Source: Smallanthus sonchifolius (lineage: Eukaryota; Streptophyta; Magnoliopsida; Asterales; Asteraceae). Taken from it: a stretch of 64,000 bases of DNA. The stretch's first letter is position 1. The number at the start of each line of letters is the position of its first letter. The translations under genes were made by a program, and so were the position numbers. Under the pieces are notes generated by a model that had not been told where the DNA came from, did no database searches, and saw nothing but the letters and a program-made list of their open reading frames with translations. The DNA is taken from contig CM042028.1 in assembly GCA_023525975.1 (NCBI GenBank), positions 78,491,501 through 78,555,500 of the forward strand, read 5' to 3'. Of the stretch, positions 10,547 to 21,704 are shown in pieces.

Positions 10547-11502
10547 TGATGGAGCAGATCAAGGGGTGGAATTGCGTGAGATTTGGGGATGGCCCTTTTC
10601 CCAGGGATTTTAAATTGGTTTAACCAAAGTTCTCCTAGACATAAGAGTTTTTTTTTAGAGAAAAAGAAAAAAAGTTATTAAAACTTTAAGTAAATTATAG
10701 TTTTAGTAAAAAAAAAACATTAATTCTCGGTTTTTGTCCAATTTTTTCTTTGTCTTACACACTCTACGGTTTATTTTTTGTCATTTCAGTTTATCTATCT
10801 AACACTGTTTGTTTCTAACAGTTGAAAAAACGGTGTTAGACAGATAGACTAAAATTTTAAAAAAAAATGAAAACACGGGGCGGTTGGCTATGTGTTAGAA
10901 AGGGAAGGTAGAGGCATCGAATGGCGAAGAGAGGCGGCTGGGCAGGGAAGGAATGGGAAATCATCAAAGATGACTTCTTTGTGAGTGTCCTAGGAAAAGA
11001 AAAGATGGACTGACCGAGAATTTAGCCAACCCACATAAACGAAAGCCATAATTTACCTCAAACTTTTTTTTTGATAAAGTATATTGAAATATATGTTGTT
11101 GGTTTTTAAAATTTATCTAAGGATGCTCTAAAACTTTTTTTGATAAAGTATATGGAAATATATGTTGTTGGTTTTTAAAATTTATCCGAGAATGTGATGT
11201 AAACAGCAAATTTATGATTACATTGTTATAATTTATATGTTTTTTTGTGTAACAATGAATTTTCGGTTACTTGATAAAGAGATTATAAGATAATGTTACT
11301 ATGTTATAAGGTAAGTTTTAAAATTTAATACATTTGATAACAATAAATAGAAAGTCATATGCATTTTTATGTAGTTGACCTTAATTTTTTTAGGAAACAT
11401 CTAAATGTACATCACCTAACACTAACTATACACCACCTGACATATTTACGAGTCGTATAAATGATATACGAGTCGTATAACGTACGGCTTTCAGACAAGG
11501 TT
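10547..11502. other. Promoter side of the microprotein gene and repeats
   Basis: The first 100 bp are the likely 5' region of the microprotein gene. About 10790-10855 holds an imperfect inverted repeat (TATCTATCTAACACTG against AGTCTATCTGTCTAACACCG). About 11065-11190 holds a ~65-bp unit duplicated in tandem (TTTTTTGATAAAGTATAT-GAAATATATG). No other gene is seen. Confidence 0.5.
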
Positions 11503-11720
11503 GCAAGACTTTTCACACAAGTCTTATCGTTAGCCTATACGAGTCGTATAGGACCTATACGAGTCGTATAGGACCTATACGAGTCGTATAAGCAGTATAA
11601 GAGTCATATAAGCCCCTATACGAGTCATATAGGCAGTATATTAGTTATATAGCCTCTATACGAGTCATGTAGGCCCTATACAAGTCATATAGGTTCTATA
11701 CGAGTCATATAGGCCTTATA
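11447..11720. repeat. Left cluster of CTATACGAGTCGTATAGG palindromes
   Basis: About ten copies of a 16-20-bp motif occur. The best are perfect palindromes (TATACGAGTCGTATA). Later copies are decayed to TATACGAGTCATATA, with CC or GC dinucleotide spacers. Confidence 0.85.
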
Positions 11721-11730
11721 CAAGGCAAAA

Positions 11731-12573
11731 ACTCCGGTTGTTTAGTTCTATTAAACGTTGGAACCGTTTTGATAGTTTAAAAGTTGTCTGGATTAACGTA
11801 ATTATCAAATCTACAATGATTCTTCAAGAACTCCAGTTGTTTAGTTTCATTAAATGTTCGAACCGTTTTGATAGTTCAAAAGTTGTCTACATTATCGTGA
11901 TTCTCAAATCTACAATGATTCTTTAAGAAATCCATTTGTTTGGTTCTATTAAACATTCAAACCGTTTTGATAGTTCATTAGTTGTTGATATTTCAAAAGT
12001 TATATACATTAACGTGATTCTCAAGTCTACAATGATTCTTTAAGAACTTCGGTTGTTTAGTTTTATTAAATGTTGGAACCATTTTGATAGTTCAAAAGTG
12101 GCTGAGATTTTAAAACTGTCTGCATTAACGTGATTTTCAAGCCTACAATGATTCTTTAAGAACACCAGTTGTTTAGTTCTATTAAACATTGAAACTGTTT
12201 TGGTAGTTCAAAAGTTGTCTGCATTAACGTGATTCTCAAGTTTACAATGATTCTTTAAGAACTTTTGTTGTTTAGTTTCATCAAATGTTCGAACCATTTT
12301 CATAGTTCAAAAGTTGTCTACATTAATGTGATTCTCAAATCTACAATGATTCTTTAAGAAATCTGATTGTTTAGTTCTATTAAACGTCAGAACCGTTTTG
12401 ATAGTTCAATAGTTGTCTGCATTGACGTGATTCACAAATCTAGAATGATTCTTTAAGAAATCCGGTTGTTTGATTCTATTAAACATTGGACCGTTTTGAT
12501 AGTTCAAAAGTTGTTGAGACTTCAAAAGTTGCATGCAGTAACATGATTCTCAAGTCTACAATGATTTTTTAAG
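11731..12573 (+). repeat. Eight tandem units of 98 or 117 bp
   Basis: Units begin with a variable CTCCGGTTGTTTAGTTC and end in CTACAATGATTCTTTAAGAA. The order by length is approximately 98, 98, 117, 116, 99, 99, 99, 117. The longer form has an extra TTGAGA-TTCAAAAGTT block after TAGTTCAAAAG. The array runs uninterrupted between the two palindrome clusters. Confidence 0.85.
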
Positions 12574-12665
12574 ACTCGTATAGGGTGTATATGACTTGTA
12601 TAGATCATATATGACTTGTATAGGGCCTATACAACTCTCATAGGGTCTATACGACTCGTATAGGC
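12574..12665. repeat. Right cluster of TATACGACTCGTATA palindromes
   Basis: About five copies of the same palindromic family occur, in the opposite relative orientation to the left cluster, ending GACTCGTATAGGCAAACGATC. Confidence 0.8.
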
Positions 12666-12688
12666 AAACGATCAGACTGATGTGACCA

Positions 12689-12910
12689 GGGGCGGACCTA
12701 CATACGCGGGGAGGGGTTCACCAAAACCCCCCGAGTTTTGAAATTTTTATAGAACGTTGGGTAAAAAAACTGGGGTGAACCCCATAAAAAATTATAGGGT
12801 AATCCCCTAAACAAAGTTTAACAAGTGGTGTAGTGGTTTAGACTTTGTTTTATAACCTGGAGGTAGTGGGTTCGAATCTCGTCACTGACATATTTTTAAA
12901 CCTTTTTTTA
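12689..12910 (+). mobile_element. GGGGCGGACCTACATAC repeat with tRNA-like boxes
   Basis: The unit starts AGGGGCGGACCTACATACGC, a start seen in many eudicot dispersed repeats. It ends with a pol III-like pair: AGTGGTGTAGTGGTTTAG (A-box-like) and GGGTTCGAATCTC (B-box-like). It lies immediately right of the foldback element. The class is uncertain: it may be one SINE-like unit or two abutting repeats. Confidence 0.5.
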
Positions 12911-13093
12911 CCTGATTGCGTATGGGATTGGGCCTGTTTGAATATTTCTGGTAATCTGGTTCTTTTTTGGGCTGAGCCTGGTATAACACTAAAAGACCCT
13001 TAGCCTTTCTTTCACTCTTTCAGCCTCCAATAGTCCAACTCCACAACAGCCTACAACTCCCGACTCCGCTGCTTGCTTCCCTTGGCGCAGCCG

Positions 13094-15763
13094 TGTAAGG
13101 CCCCAAACTGTGCGGAAGCGTAAACATTGTCTAAAACATTCATTACATAACATAAACATAACGTAACGGGATGCCAGTCATCATATTAGCCGGGTAACTC
13201 TTCATCGCTTGCCAAGCATCACCGTCCCTCCGTACCTGTCCTTAACTTGAATGTTCATACTAAAAGTCAGCTACGCTGGTGAGCTCTAGCTTTACATAAA
13301 ACCTTAACATGAACATTTTGCCAAAAACATAACATACATTTATTTAACAAAAGCGTACGTAAAACATGCAATAACTTATCATCATCATAACATCGTAACA
13401 TAGCATCATAACATAAGTCAACATGAACCGAATCTGTGCCTTCTCGTAACCGTCAATTCCATACATCGCATGCCAGCGGATGAACTTAAGGCTCGTCTAA
13501 GTCATCCGTCACCCAGGTCTCCTAAGGCTCGTTACCTCTAGATAGACCAACATAGGGATCCTAAGGCTCGTTACCTCTAGGTAGACTAAACATACCTTAG
13601 GCACTATTTCCCCGCAAGGAATAGTACCTTCCATTGGGATCCCGGTAATCCCATGGGTGACCGTCATCACCCCATCCTCAACCAGTTGTACAACTGTTAG
13701 CCAGCCAAAAAGGCCCCCGTAAGAGTAAGGTCTCCTAAGGCTCGTTACCCTAGCTCCCGTAGGAACTCGTGGCAGATTCGTTCATTCGTGACTTTCACAA
13801 AACCTTTACCTCATTTTAGTTAAAGCATTCGTACGTTTTACTAAATAATGTTTCATTCATAAACCTTTCATAAACTTCGTTTGGCAAAACATTTCATAAC
13901 ATCATCCTTCGTAAACATCATTTCATAACATCATCCTTCGTAAACATCATTTCATAATCCTCATTTCGTAGTCATCGTTTCATAAACATCGTTTTGTAAA
14001 CATCATTTCGTATGTATGCACACCAGCCCAAAAACATTTAAAGAAGGGCTTCTAGAACTCACCTAAGATTAACAGGGTCAAAGGTCTCTAAAGGATCTTT
14101 TAACCTGTAGGTACACAACCTAACCTTAGCTTCACATACAATTCATTACACTTCATTCCATAATACCGAGAACCTAGGGGTACACGGTTTTCTTCCCGTG
14201 AACTTAGGAGTTCACGGCTCAAGGGAAGTGCTCGGGAGTTTACCCGTGAACTAGGCCGGAGAACCTCAGCCGTGAGCTATACACGTGACTCCCACCGTGA
14301 ACCGTTATGAGGAATCCCAGCCGTGAACCCTACCCGAGAATTCCCAACCGTGAACCTTACCCGTGAACCAATGCACTTCTTTAATTCTTAATGAAAAATC
14401 GGACAGAGTCCCGTTTGTTTCTGGTACAAACCAAACAATTCCAATTGTCTATTTCCATCATCAAACTGTACCAATAATCCAATAAACCGCACTATAGATT
14501 CTAGTACCAAAACCATACTATCATTCGTCCATTACTTGATAATTATAATAAAGATTATATGATTATAACCCATTTTAACGTGTCCGAAAAATATTCTCGA
14601 AATACGTCCCCGATAATTTTCCCGAGTCCCTTGCCACTAACCAACACTAAATATATAATTTTACGAGTTATACCTTCGCGTACAGTCCGTACTAAACGTG
14701 TTTGTACGAAACTGCTGAGAACCACGCGAGAAGGAAACTTGTTTTGCCCATAACTTGACTATACGAACTCCGATTAAGGTGATTCAAGCGGCCACGGAAC
14801 CGTCTCATCGAGCTCCACCAGCCCCACCGGTCACCGCCAGTGGCCGGATTCCTTGTATTTCGCCGGAAAACAACATGAAACATCAAATCTGAGTGTTAGG
14901 AAGCTATTCTCGTCGTGGAAACTGAGTTGGGTATGAGTTCCTTACCATTTTAACATTGGAAGAACAGTTGTTGCCGCCATCGAGCTCCTCCACCACCGCC
15001 CACCACCCACCACCGTTCTTCACCCTACAACCTGCTCTAACCACTGAACACCACCACCGTCGCACCACAGACACTACTACCTCCCATTGTTAAACCCGTA
15101 CGACCACCACCTTCCTCCACCGTGAAACCCGTACAACCGCCGCTAACCACCATCCGTACCATCACCGTGAAGCTCACACACCCATCCCGTAGATCTAACA
15201 ACAATTCCGCTGTGAGACCCGTATGCTACCGTTAACAACGTCCTCCACCCTACTTTCCCCGTGAGACCTGCACAACTACCCCCATCTCCGCCACCTTTTG
15301 CTGCCGTTGAGACTCGTACGACCTCCACCATCTTCACCAGTCATCGACCACCGTTCGTACTACCCTACTCAACCACTGTTGCTGCCGGAGCTATGGCAGC
15401 AGCTCATCCTCCTTTTGCCTTCACGAATCGACGTGCGACGTCATCCCTGTGAGTTTCTCCTCGTAACCCTAGCATGGTATGATGGCAGTCAGCCGGAGTA
15501 GGGTCTAACGGAGGTGGTGCGGTTTGTTGCCATGGCGTCGACGAGAATAATGAGAGAAATGGTAGGAGGCGGCTGATGTTGTAGTTTAGGGTTTTAACTT
15601 TTATGAAACTTTCCCTTTTACCCCCTCCTATCTTGTATAATTTGCATATTCAGCTTTTAGTTTGATTATTTGTTAAATTACCGCACCGTATCTTCGTTCT
15701 CTGGCATCCTTAGTTCCAAACGAAATCTCATTTTTGAATAAAGGAGAATTTTTGGATGTTACA
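13094..15763 (-). mobile_element. 2.7-kb solo LTR with perfect AGCCG duplication
   Basis: The unit starts TGTAAGGCCCC and ends GGATGTTACA. AGCCG precedes it at 13089-13093 and follows it at 15764-15768, a perfect 5-bp duplication. Its length (2670 bp), termini, orientation and internal words (AAAGTCAGCTACGCTGGTGAG) place it in the same family as the LTR at 5311-7996. Internally there are short repeats: CTAAGGCTCGTTACCTCTAG (13520-13760), CATTTCATAACATCATCC (13880-13960) and scattered CCGTGAACC words (14190-14370). There are no coding domains, no PBS and no second LTR, so it is a solo LTR. Confidence 0.8.
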
Positions 15764-15768
15764 AGCCG

Positions 15769-16204
15769 CCGCCGCCTACCGCACTTCCGCACCTCTGCCA
15801 TTCTCTCAACCACATGTTAGTTGACTTGTTTAGTTGTGTATTCCCTCTTGTTTGTTGTTTACTAAGACTAATTTGAATGTTAATTTAAATGTTAATTTAA
15901 ATGTTAATTTAGATGCTAATTTGAATGTTAATTTAGATGTTTTCAAGCATGATGATTTTGAACCTTCGATTTGCCATATTGTGTCTAGTTTTCAAACAAT
16001 GATTTTCTGAAAGTTCATCCCTTTTTTGCCTGAAATGTCTCAAGAAACCACTAAATACTTCAAAATTTTGCATTATCTACACAAGATATATATGTGGAAC
16101 ACAATATATAAAAGAGATTGATAGCTTCCATTGATTTTGAACAAAACTTTAAAATTCTAACATCATTAAAATTGCTCATTTTCAAAGTAGGAATCCATCC
16201 TACA
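15769..16204. other. Gene-free stretch
   Basis: There is a run of short AATGTTAATTTAAATGTTAA repeats at 15870-15945 and otherwise unique AT-rich sequence. No coding signal is seen. Confidence 0.5.
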
Positions 16205-16771
16205 TAGGGATGACAATGAAACTCGAACCCGATAGGAAAACCCGAAACCCGAAGCATTTGGGATGGGTATGGGCCGGGTAACCAGGTTTGAGATTACATT
16301 TGAAATTTTTCGCGGGTTTGGGACGGGTATAGGATATGGTGATATACTCGTTTACCCGTCCCAATTACCCGATAACATATACCTGTTTACCCGATTATAT
16401 ACCCGACATATCTTTCTTTCTTTTTTATTTAATTTAGTGTATATACCACATTTAATTTAAGTATATTCATACTGTATTTATTTTAAATGTATATACAAAA
16501 CATGATTTTATTTTTTTTCTTTTTTATTTTAACTACAACTTTATATATACCCTATAGATACCCGACGGGTTTTGAGTCGAGTATACCCAACGAATATTTT
16601 TTACAGACTAACGGGTTTACCCGAAACCCACGGGTATACTCGATACCCGACGGGTAATTACCCGATAGAAACCCGACGGGTTTTGGGCTGGGTATGGGAC
16701 AAGATTTTATAACCGGGTATGGGGTTGGAATTACCTAAACCCGTCCCAAACCCGACCCATTGCCATCCCTA
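16205..16771. mobile_element. TAGGGATGRCAATG-type MITE-like repeat
   Basis: The left end TAGGGATGACAATG and the right end CATTGCCATCCCTA are inverted repeats. Both arms are packed with ACCCGA / CGGGTT words around an AT core. This structure is widespread in plant genomes as a non-autonomous DNA element. No convincing target duplication is visible. Confidence 0.65.
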
Positions 16772-17411
16772 AATTCCTACCAGCTAATATTTTCATATTT
16801 TGTTCTTTGGCTTCTTTCTGTCTCAAGAAAGAATATTTTCAAATTTAGATGCACATCCATACTCAACCATAAAACCATAAATCAATAAATGTTTGATGTT
16901 GTAGAAAAAAAGCCTTGAAACGAAATTCCAATTGGAAATCAAATAGAAATGGAAATCATAACTAAGAACTTAAAAAAGTTGAAAAAAGGCCTAAAAAATT
17001 TTCTTCGCTTTAGGCCTCCAAAATGGTTGAGCCGCACCTCCCCGACCCGAACAATCGAACCGAACCGAGATTTTTTATATCCGTCCCTATAAAATTGAAG
17101 AATCTAAAAACAGTGAACCCCTTGAAAAAATTCCTGAATCCGCCACCGGATGTGACAAGCTCCACAGATGATGAAGTAAATGAATTTACTGGTATAGCCA
17201 TAAAAAACACACTTTTTCACCAAACCGATGTTTCTTTTCTCCAAGTATTGATATCATTCCATAAATGGATTGGTGTCTAACAAAAGAATTTAGGCTTCAA
17301 ACTTTAAACAAGAAGAAAATGGAACACACACAAAAACAAGTGCTAAAACATAAAGATACACCAACATGTAGCCATACAAAATTTCAATTCATAAGCTACA
17401 AACTTCAAACA
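16772..17411. other. Downstream flank of the PAS2 gene
   Basis: This is gene-free sequence that includes the probable 3' UTR and polyadenylation region of the minus-strand dehydratase gene that ends at 17412. Around 17030-17130 are degenerate CGAACCGAACCG words. Confidence 0.45.
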
Positions 17412-20400
17412 TTACTCTTTTTTCGGTTTCATCAGAGCTTTCTTTCTTTGTCCAAGCATGTAGCCATACAAATGTGGAATTCCTGCATAAAGGCGGTTCA
17501 TTTGGTTTAAAAAACGGTTATCAAGCATATACATTGATCATTGATGCCTATAAAATAACTAGCAACAAAAATCATTGTTGGAAATCAGGCCCAGTAATAC
17601 GAACAGGGAATTTTATTAAACAAAAAAAACACCATCCTTTATAATTAATCCATAACCATCTATTTATAATAAACCCTATACTAATCCTAACACAACTCAA
17701 ACTCAATTAAATAATCAAATAAATAAAAACTCACTCCTAGTCTAATACTACTCAAATACTTAAAGATAATACCAAACAATAAATAAATAATAAAATAAAC
17801 AAGTATTAGACTCCTACTAGGACTAAAAACTTGCAACTTCCTCCTTGCACCTCGTAGACTATTAGATTTGACAAGATTAGCCCAATAATCACCCCCTAAT
17901 CTTGTCATTCACTTCTCTTGGATCCGTTCACCGTTTTGACCCTTCCTGGACCACCGACCCTTCCCTTGGCCTTGTCCTAGATCATCCCGACTTGAACTTC
18001 CACAACAACAATCTCCTCTTCTTCACGGCTTCAAACCCACTTGACCACTATCGATCTCCCTCTTCCCGGGTCACCAGAACAACCCCGTTCTTGACCACCG
18101 ATCAAAGAAAAAAAACAGGCCCGCTACCCTGCTGCTTCTACCGTTTTTCTTCTTTACCTGCTAGGCAAGACTAGATTCAAAGTCTCCTGCTTTGACGAAT
18201 CTTTTCCCGTCCGCCTACCCGCAAATCTGATCGGATATCTTCTGCCAAAAAAACAACCTACCCCGGTTATTCTGTTTTTATCCTTGGCGGGAAGGACCGG
18301 GTCGATTGATCAAGTATTGAAGCTGTCTTATCACAGCTAGATCAGATCACCATCAACGAACACTTTTTCCCAGCCCCGCAGTTACAGGGGCTGCTCCCCT
18401 TTCCCTTCCTAAAAACCGACTCTCAAAACGGCCTTCTCTTTTCACCAAGCTCTGATACCAATTGTTGGAAATCAGGCCCAAGAATACGAACAGGGAATTT
18501 TATTAAACAAAAAAAACACCACCCTTTACAATTAATCCATAACTATCTATTTATAATAAACCCTATACTAATCCTAACACAACTCAAACTCAATTAAATA
18601 ATTTAATACTACTCAAATACTTAAAGATAATACCAAACAATAAATAAATAATAAAATAAACAAGTATTAGACTCCTACTAGGACTAAAAACTTGCAACTT
18701 CCTCCTTGCACCCCGTAGACTATAAGATTTGACAAGATTAGCCCAATAATCATAACCTTACCTGGTACATAAATTGCAAGCACCACAATCGACCCATAAT
18801 AGTAATCGAATGAAAAGTTCCATTTGTTTGGCATCCTTACAGAATACAATCCAGATTCCTGAGAAAAAAACATGCCAAATTAAGAATTTAGATCTCATTT
18901 GTTCCATCCTACGCAAAAGAACACAATTCAAGATCGATGGACATGATCAAAAGACAAACAAAAACGCTATATATATGGAATATATAGTGGAGGGTTCAAT
19001 ACAAAACCATAAATATTGCAAGAACTGGGAGAGCCAATCTAAACATTCATTTATCTGTGTATTTATATAAGATTCTAACATGACTGTTAAAATACATCAT
19101 GGTTATGTGAATGCACTTTAATTGATATAAGCACATCTGCAGATAAATTTATGTGTATTCATATATTATAAACATCTACACACGTGTTAATTCACTATAA
19201 TTCTATATTCTACACATGTGTAGAAAACTTGTTACAAGGAACAGAGAGGAGAAAAGATAGTAAAATTAATTAATTAGAGAGAGTAACCATTTAATCTTTT
19301 TCAATTATACCCTTTTCATTTAACTTTTAATAATAAATGAATGGTCAAATCCGTTCTCGCAATCTCGCTTTATTTGTGCTATGTGTGTGGGTCTATCTAT
19401 ATAATAGTAGGGATGTAGACGTGTTACCTTCATAAAAGGTAATGCGTTATAAATCATACCGATTTCACTAGAAATACCAGTTGGATACAACACCAAGAAG
19501 GTACTATACCTGCACTTGTAACCAAAAAAGATTACTAAAGATATGACCACTTGCAACTCGTATATAACTAACAAAGAAATATTCCCATTTGCCCACATCT
19601 TTTCCAAACACTTCCATTTTTGGAAGCCTACACACTAAATTAGAGGGTCAAGTGTTACAGTTTTCATAGGACCCGGAGGTGGGTTATAAGTTAATAATGG
19701 AAAAATAAAATAGTAACTCAGAAGACCAAAGCATCAAGGTCAAACCTGAGCCATAACAGCCAAGATGGAGCAGAACCGAACACCTCCTTTGTGCCAAAGA
19801 AAGAGTACCGGATAATCTAATCAAGAAAGAGTTGTTACAAAAAAACTAACTTTGAAAATATTTTATATCCCCAAAAACCTAAAATTTAGAAAAATAAAAA
19901 TTAGCAACCATCCAACACTTACCTCAGTGATAGACCAACTGATGACCAAAGAGCTTATAAGAGGATGCGTTTGAACCTGTCACCATCAAGCTTTATTTCT
20001 CAATATAATTGTAATTAGAACCGAAAAGATAAATAAAAATTAGAAGGTAGATTAATAACCTCAGGAAAACTATACAAGATTCCCCAAACCAAATACAATC
20101 TTGAACTTATTTGAGGCAGTGTTGCTGAAATTGGGGATCTAACCAAACCTACGATACCATGAAGAATCTGTTCCAAAGGTAAGCAAGAAAAGAAAAGGAA
20201 AACAAGTCAAAATTCATCCATGGTTAAATCATAACTTTATGCAGAATTCAGTTCCAGAAGATATGATATGCCTAACTTCATTACCATTTGAGTTTTCAGT
20301 AGTTAAATTCACTTTAAGGGATCTATGTTTTACACATAGTAACCTTGGTTTCAAAAACCGTGAGGCGCTCCCAGGCGTTTAGGTCCCAAAATCCAAGGCG

Positions 20401-21066
20401 CGATTGCACGAGGCGAGAGCTTCACTTACAACTAAATAAGCTTTATTTACGACCAGAAACTAGATCTCTCTCGTCTCTCAAGTAAACATTATCCTTTGGT
20501 CATTTTCACATATCAGCCTCTTTCAGACCCTAAGCGCGCTCCTAAAAAGCATTCAACTACTCCAATATGTCATTTCATGGAGTATAAACACTTGAAATGA
20601 ACCCTAACCCTAGATCAGATCATACACCAACACTTTTGTGATGATTTCTATAATTGGAAAGCACAAACATATACTTTAAAAAGTTGTCCCCATCTTTCAA
20701 ATTTCAAGATTTCCCACTCTAGCACATCAAGATTTCAAAAATCAAAACAATTTCAAAGCGAATTCAAACAAATCCTTTAAGGGTTTTGCAATACCTCTAA
20801 AAAGGCAGCCGATTGAGCCCACAAAAGGGGCTTCTCAACGTTGCTGTACACGTGTTCATGCCCTGATTCCTTTAGAGTTTTCAACGCCAAGATCAGAACT
20901 TGAACCCTAAGACATCAGAAACCAGAGAGATGCAGATTAGATTGAACTGAAACAACGATTGTAAATGAAGGAATAGAGTGTGAATCTGAACTTGCCATCC
21001 GGCGAAGACGATCCAGTTATAAGCGACGAGGTAGAATCGCCTGAGAAGCGACAAAACGCCCGTCAT
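17412..21066 (-). CDS. PAS2: Very-long-chain 3-hydroxyacyl-CoA dehydratase
   Basis: Eight exons join in frame to 221 codons: 21066-20996, 20906-20795, 20167-20060, 19976-19923, 19816-19746, 19509-19428, 18858-18762 and 17482-17412. The product is the same length as Arabidopsis PASTICCINO2. The family dehydrates 3-hydroxyacyl-CoA in the microsomal fatty-acid elongation complex, feeding sphingolipids, waxes and membranes. The protein starts MTGVLSLLRRFYLVAYNWIV and is hydrophobic with several membrane spans. The catalytic Tyr and Glu are visible in LYPTGISSEIG (Tyr147, Glu154). It ends GQRKKALMKPKKE, a basic retrieval-type tail. Intron 1 requires a GC donor (GATG|GCAAGT). Intron 7 holds a TRIM retroelement starting within 13 bp of the donor. 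Intron 2 holds a degenerate AGGCGC-rich repeat near 20345-20415. No coding lesion is seen. Confidence 0.92.
17576..18752 (-). mobile_element. TRIM retroelement inside the last PAS2 intron
   Basis: Two LTR copies, 17576-17891 (316 bp) and 18463-18752 (290 bp), flank only 571 bp of non-coding sequence. In minus orientation the LTR runs TGATTATTGGG...TTTCCAACA. The methionine-tRNA primer-binding site TGGTATCAGAGC lies 2 bp inside the 5' LTR (18449-18460), and a purine tract (AGATTAGGGGG) abuts the 3' LTR. The 5' LTR has lost about 26 bp relative to the other. The total of 1.18 kb without gag or pol fits a terminal-repeat retrotransposon in miniature. The target duplication ATGAT is complete on the 3' side. 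On the 5' side it appears merged with the LTR start, consistent with loss of one TGAT unit. Confidence 0.88.
18449..18460 (-). other. Primer-binding site of the TRIM element
   Basis: The minus-strand sequence TGGTATCAGAGC is complementary to the 3' end of initiator methionine tRNA. It sits two bases from the 5' LTR and so fixes the element's orientation. Confidence 0.9.
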
Positions 21067-21704
21067 TGTTCAAGGTGTGATGGTAGCCTGAAGTGAGAAG
21101 GAGAGTAATTATAGGCAGAAGGGATTAATTGAGGCAAATGGGTATTGAATGCGTAGAGATGGAAATGAAATGACATTAAATCGATTTGGGTGAGTGGATG
21201 GACCAACATCTGGGTTTTAGTCTACCTTCCTATATTTATAAAATAATAACTAGATTTAGTTGAGAAGATGCAAAATGTGGTTTTGCATAGAAACTATCGT
21301 GATTAAAATAAATTAAATAACTAATTTTTTAACCGACAAATACAGGCATTCACTACTCTACATCTACTATAAGTGGCGGAACTAGAATTTTTTTGGTCAA
21401 TGGGTAATTATACTAAGCTCCTTCATATTAAAATATGTTTATTTATTTCTAGCCTACTCACTTTTTAAAAAATGGGGTAAATTTTCTTTTTCATAAAATC
21501 AATGGGGTTAAGCGTGAAAAAGACTGAGTTGTTCGAAAATTCGTAGTTATACGTTCTACATAGCCTGTAAAAAAGATTGGGTTCGGTTGACCCCGACCCG
21601 CCTTAGTACCTCTGCCAGAGTCTACTACACTCTTAGAATCACCATACATGCATACACATTCTCTACTTTACTACAAAAATCAATATATATATATATATAT
21701 ATAT
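21067..21704. other. PAS2 promoter side and a degenerate repeat
   Basis: The first 150 bp hold the probable 5' UTR and promoter of PAS2. About 21372-21620 resembles a decayed GGCGGAACTAG...GACCCCGACCCGCC dispersed repeat. A (TA)n tract at 21683-21704 precedes the next element. Confidence 0.45.

Larger units (their letters stand above)
11503..12688. mobile_element. Foldback element with palindrome clusters and tandem core
   Basis: The outer arms are inverted. Left TCTTATCGTTAGCCTATACG (about 11521-11540) matches right TCTGATCGTTTGCCTATACG when read on the minus strand (up to about 12680). Inside each arm are repeated near-palindromes of the type CTATACGAGTCGTATAGG, on both sides, and between them lies an array of eight ~98- or ~117-bp repeats. 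No coding capacity is seen. The plan is that of foldback-type transposons, but the class is not established from sequence alone. Palindromic CGAGTCGTATA copies also occur slightly outside, at 11447-11480. Confidence 0.6.

Noticed and set aside
11731..12573. CRISPR-like array
   Set aside because: Whole units are repeated head to tail without unique spacers, in a eukaryotic context.
16205..16771. Solo LTR
   Set aside because: The ends are inverted TAGGGATG/CATCCCTA rather than TG...CA, and no 5-bp duplication is present.
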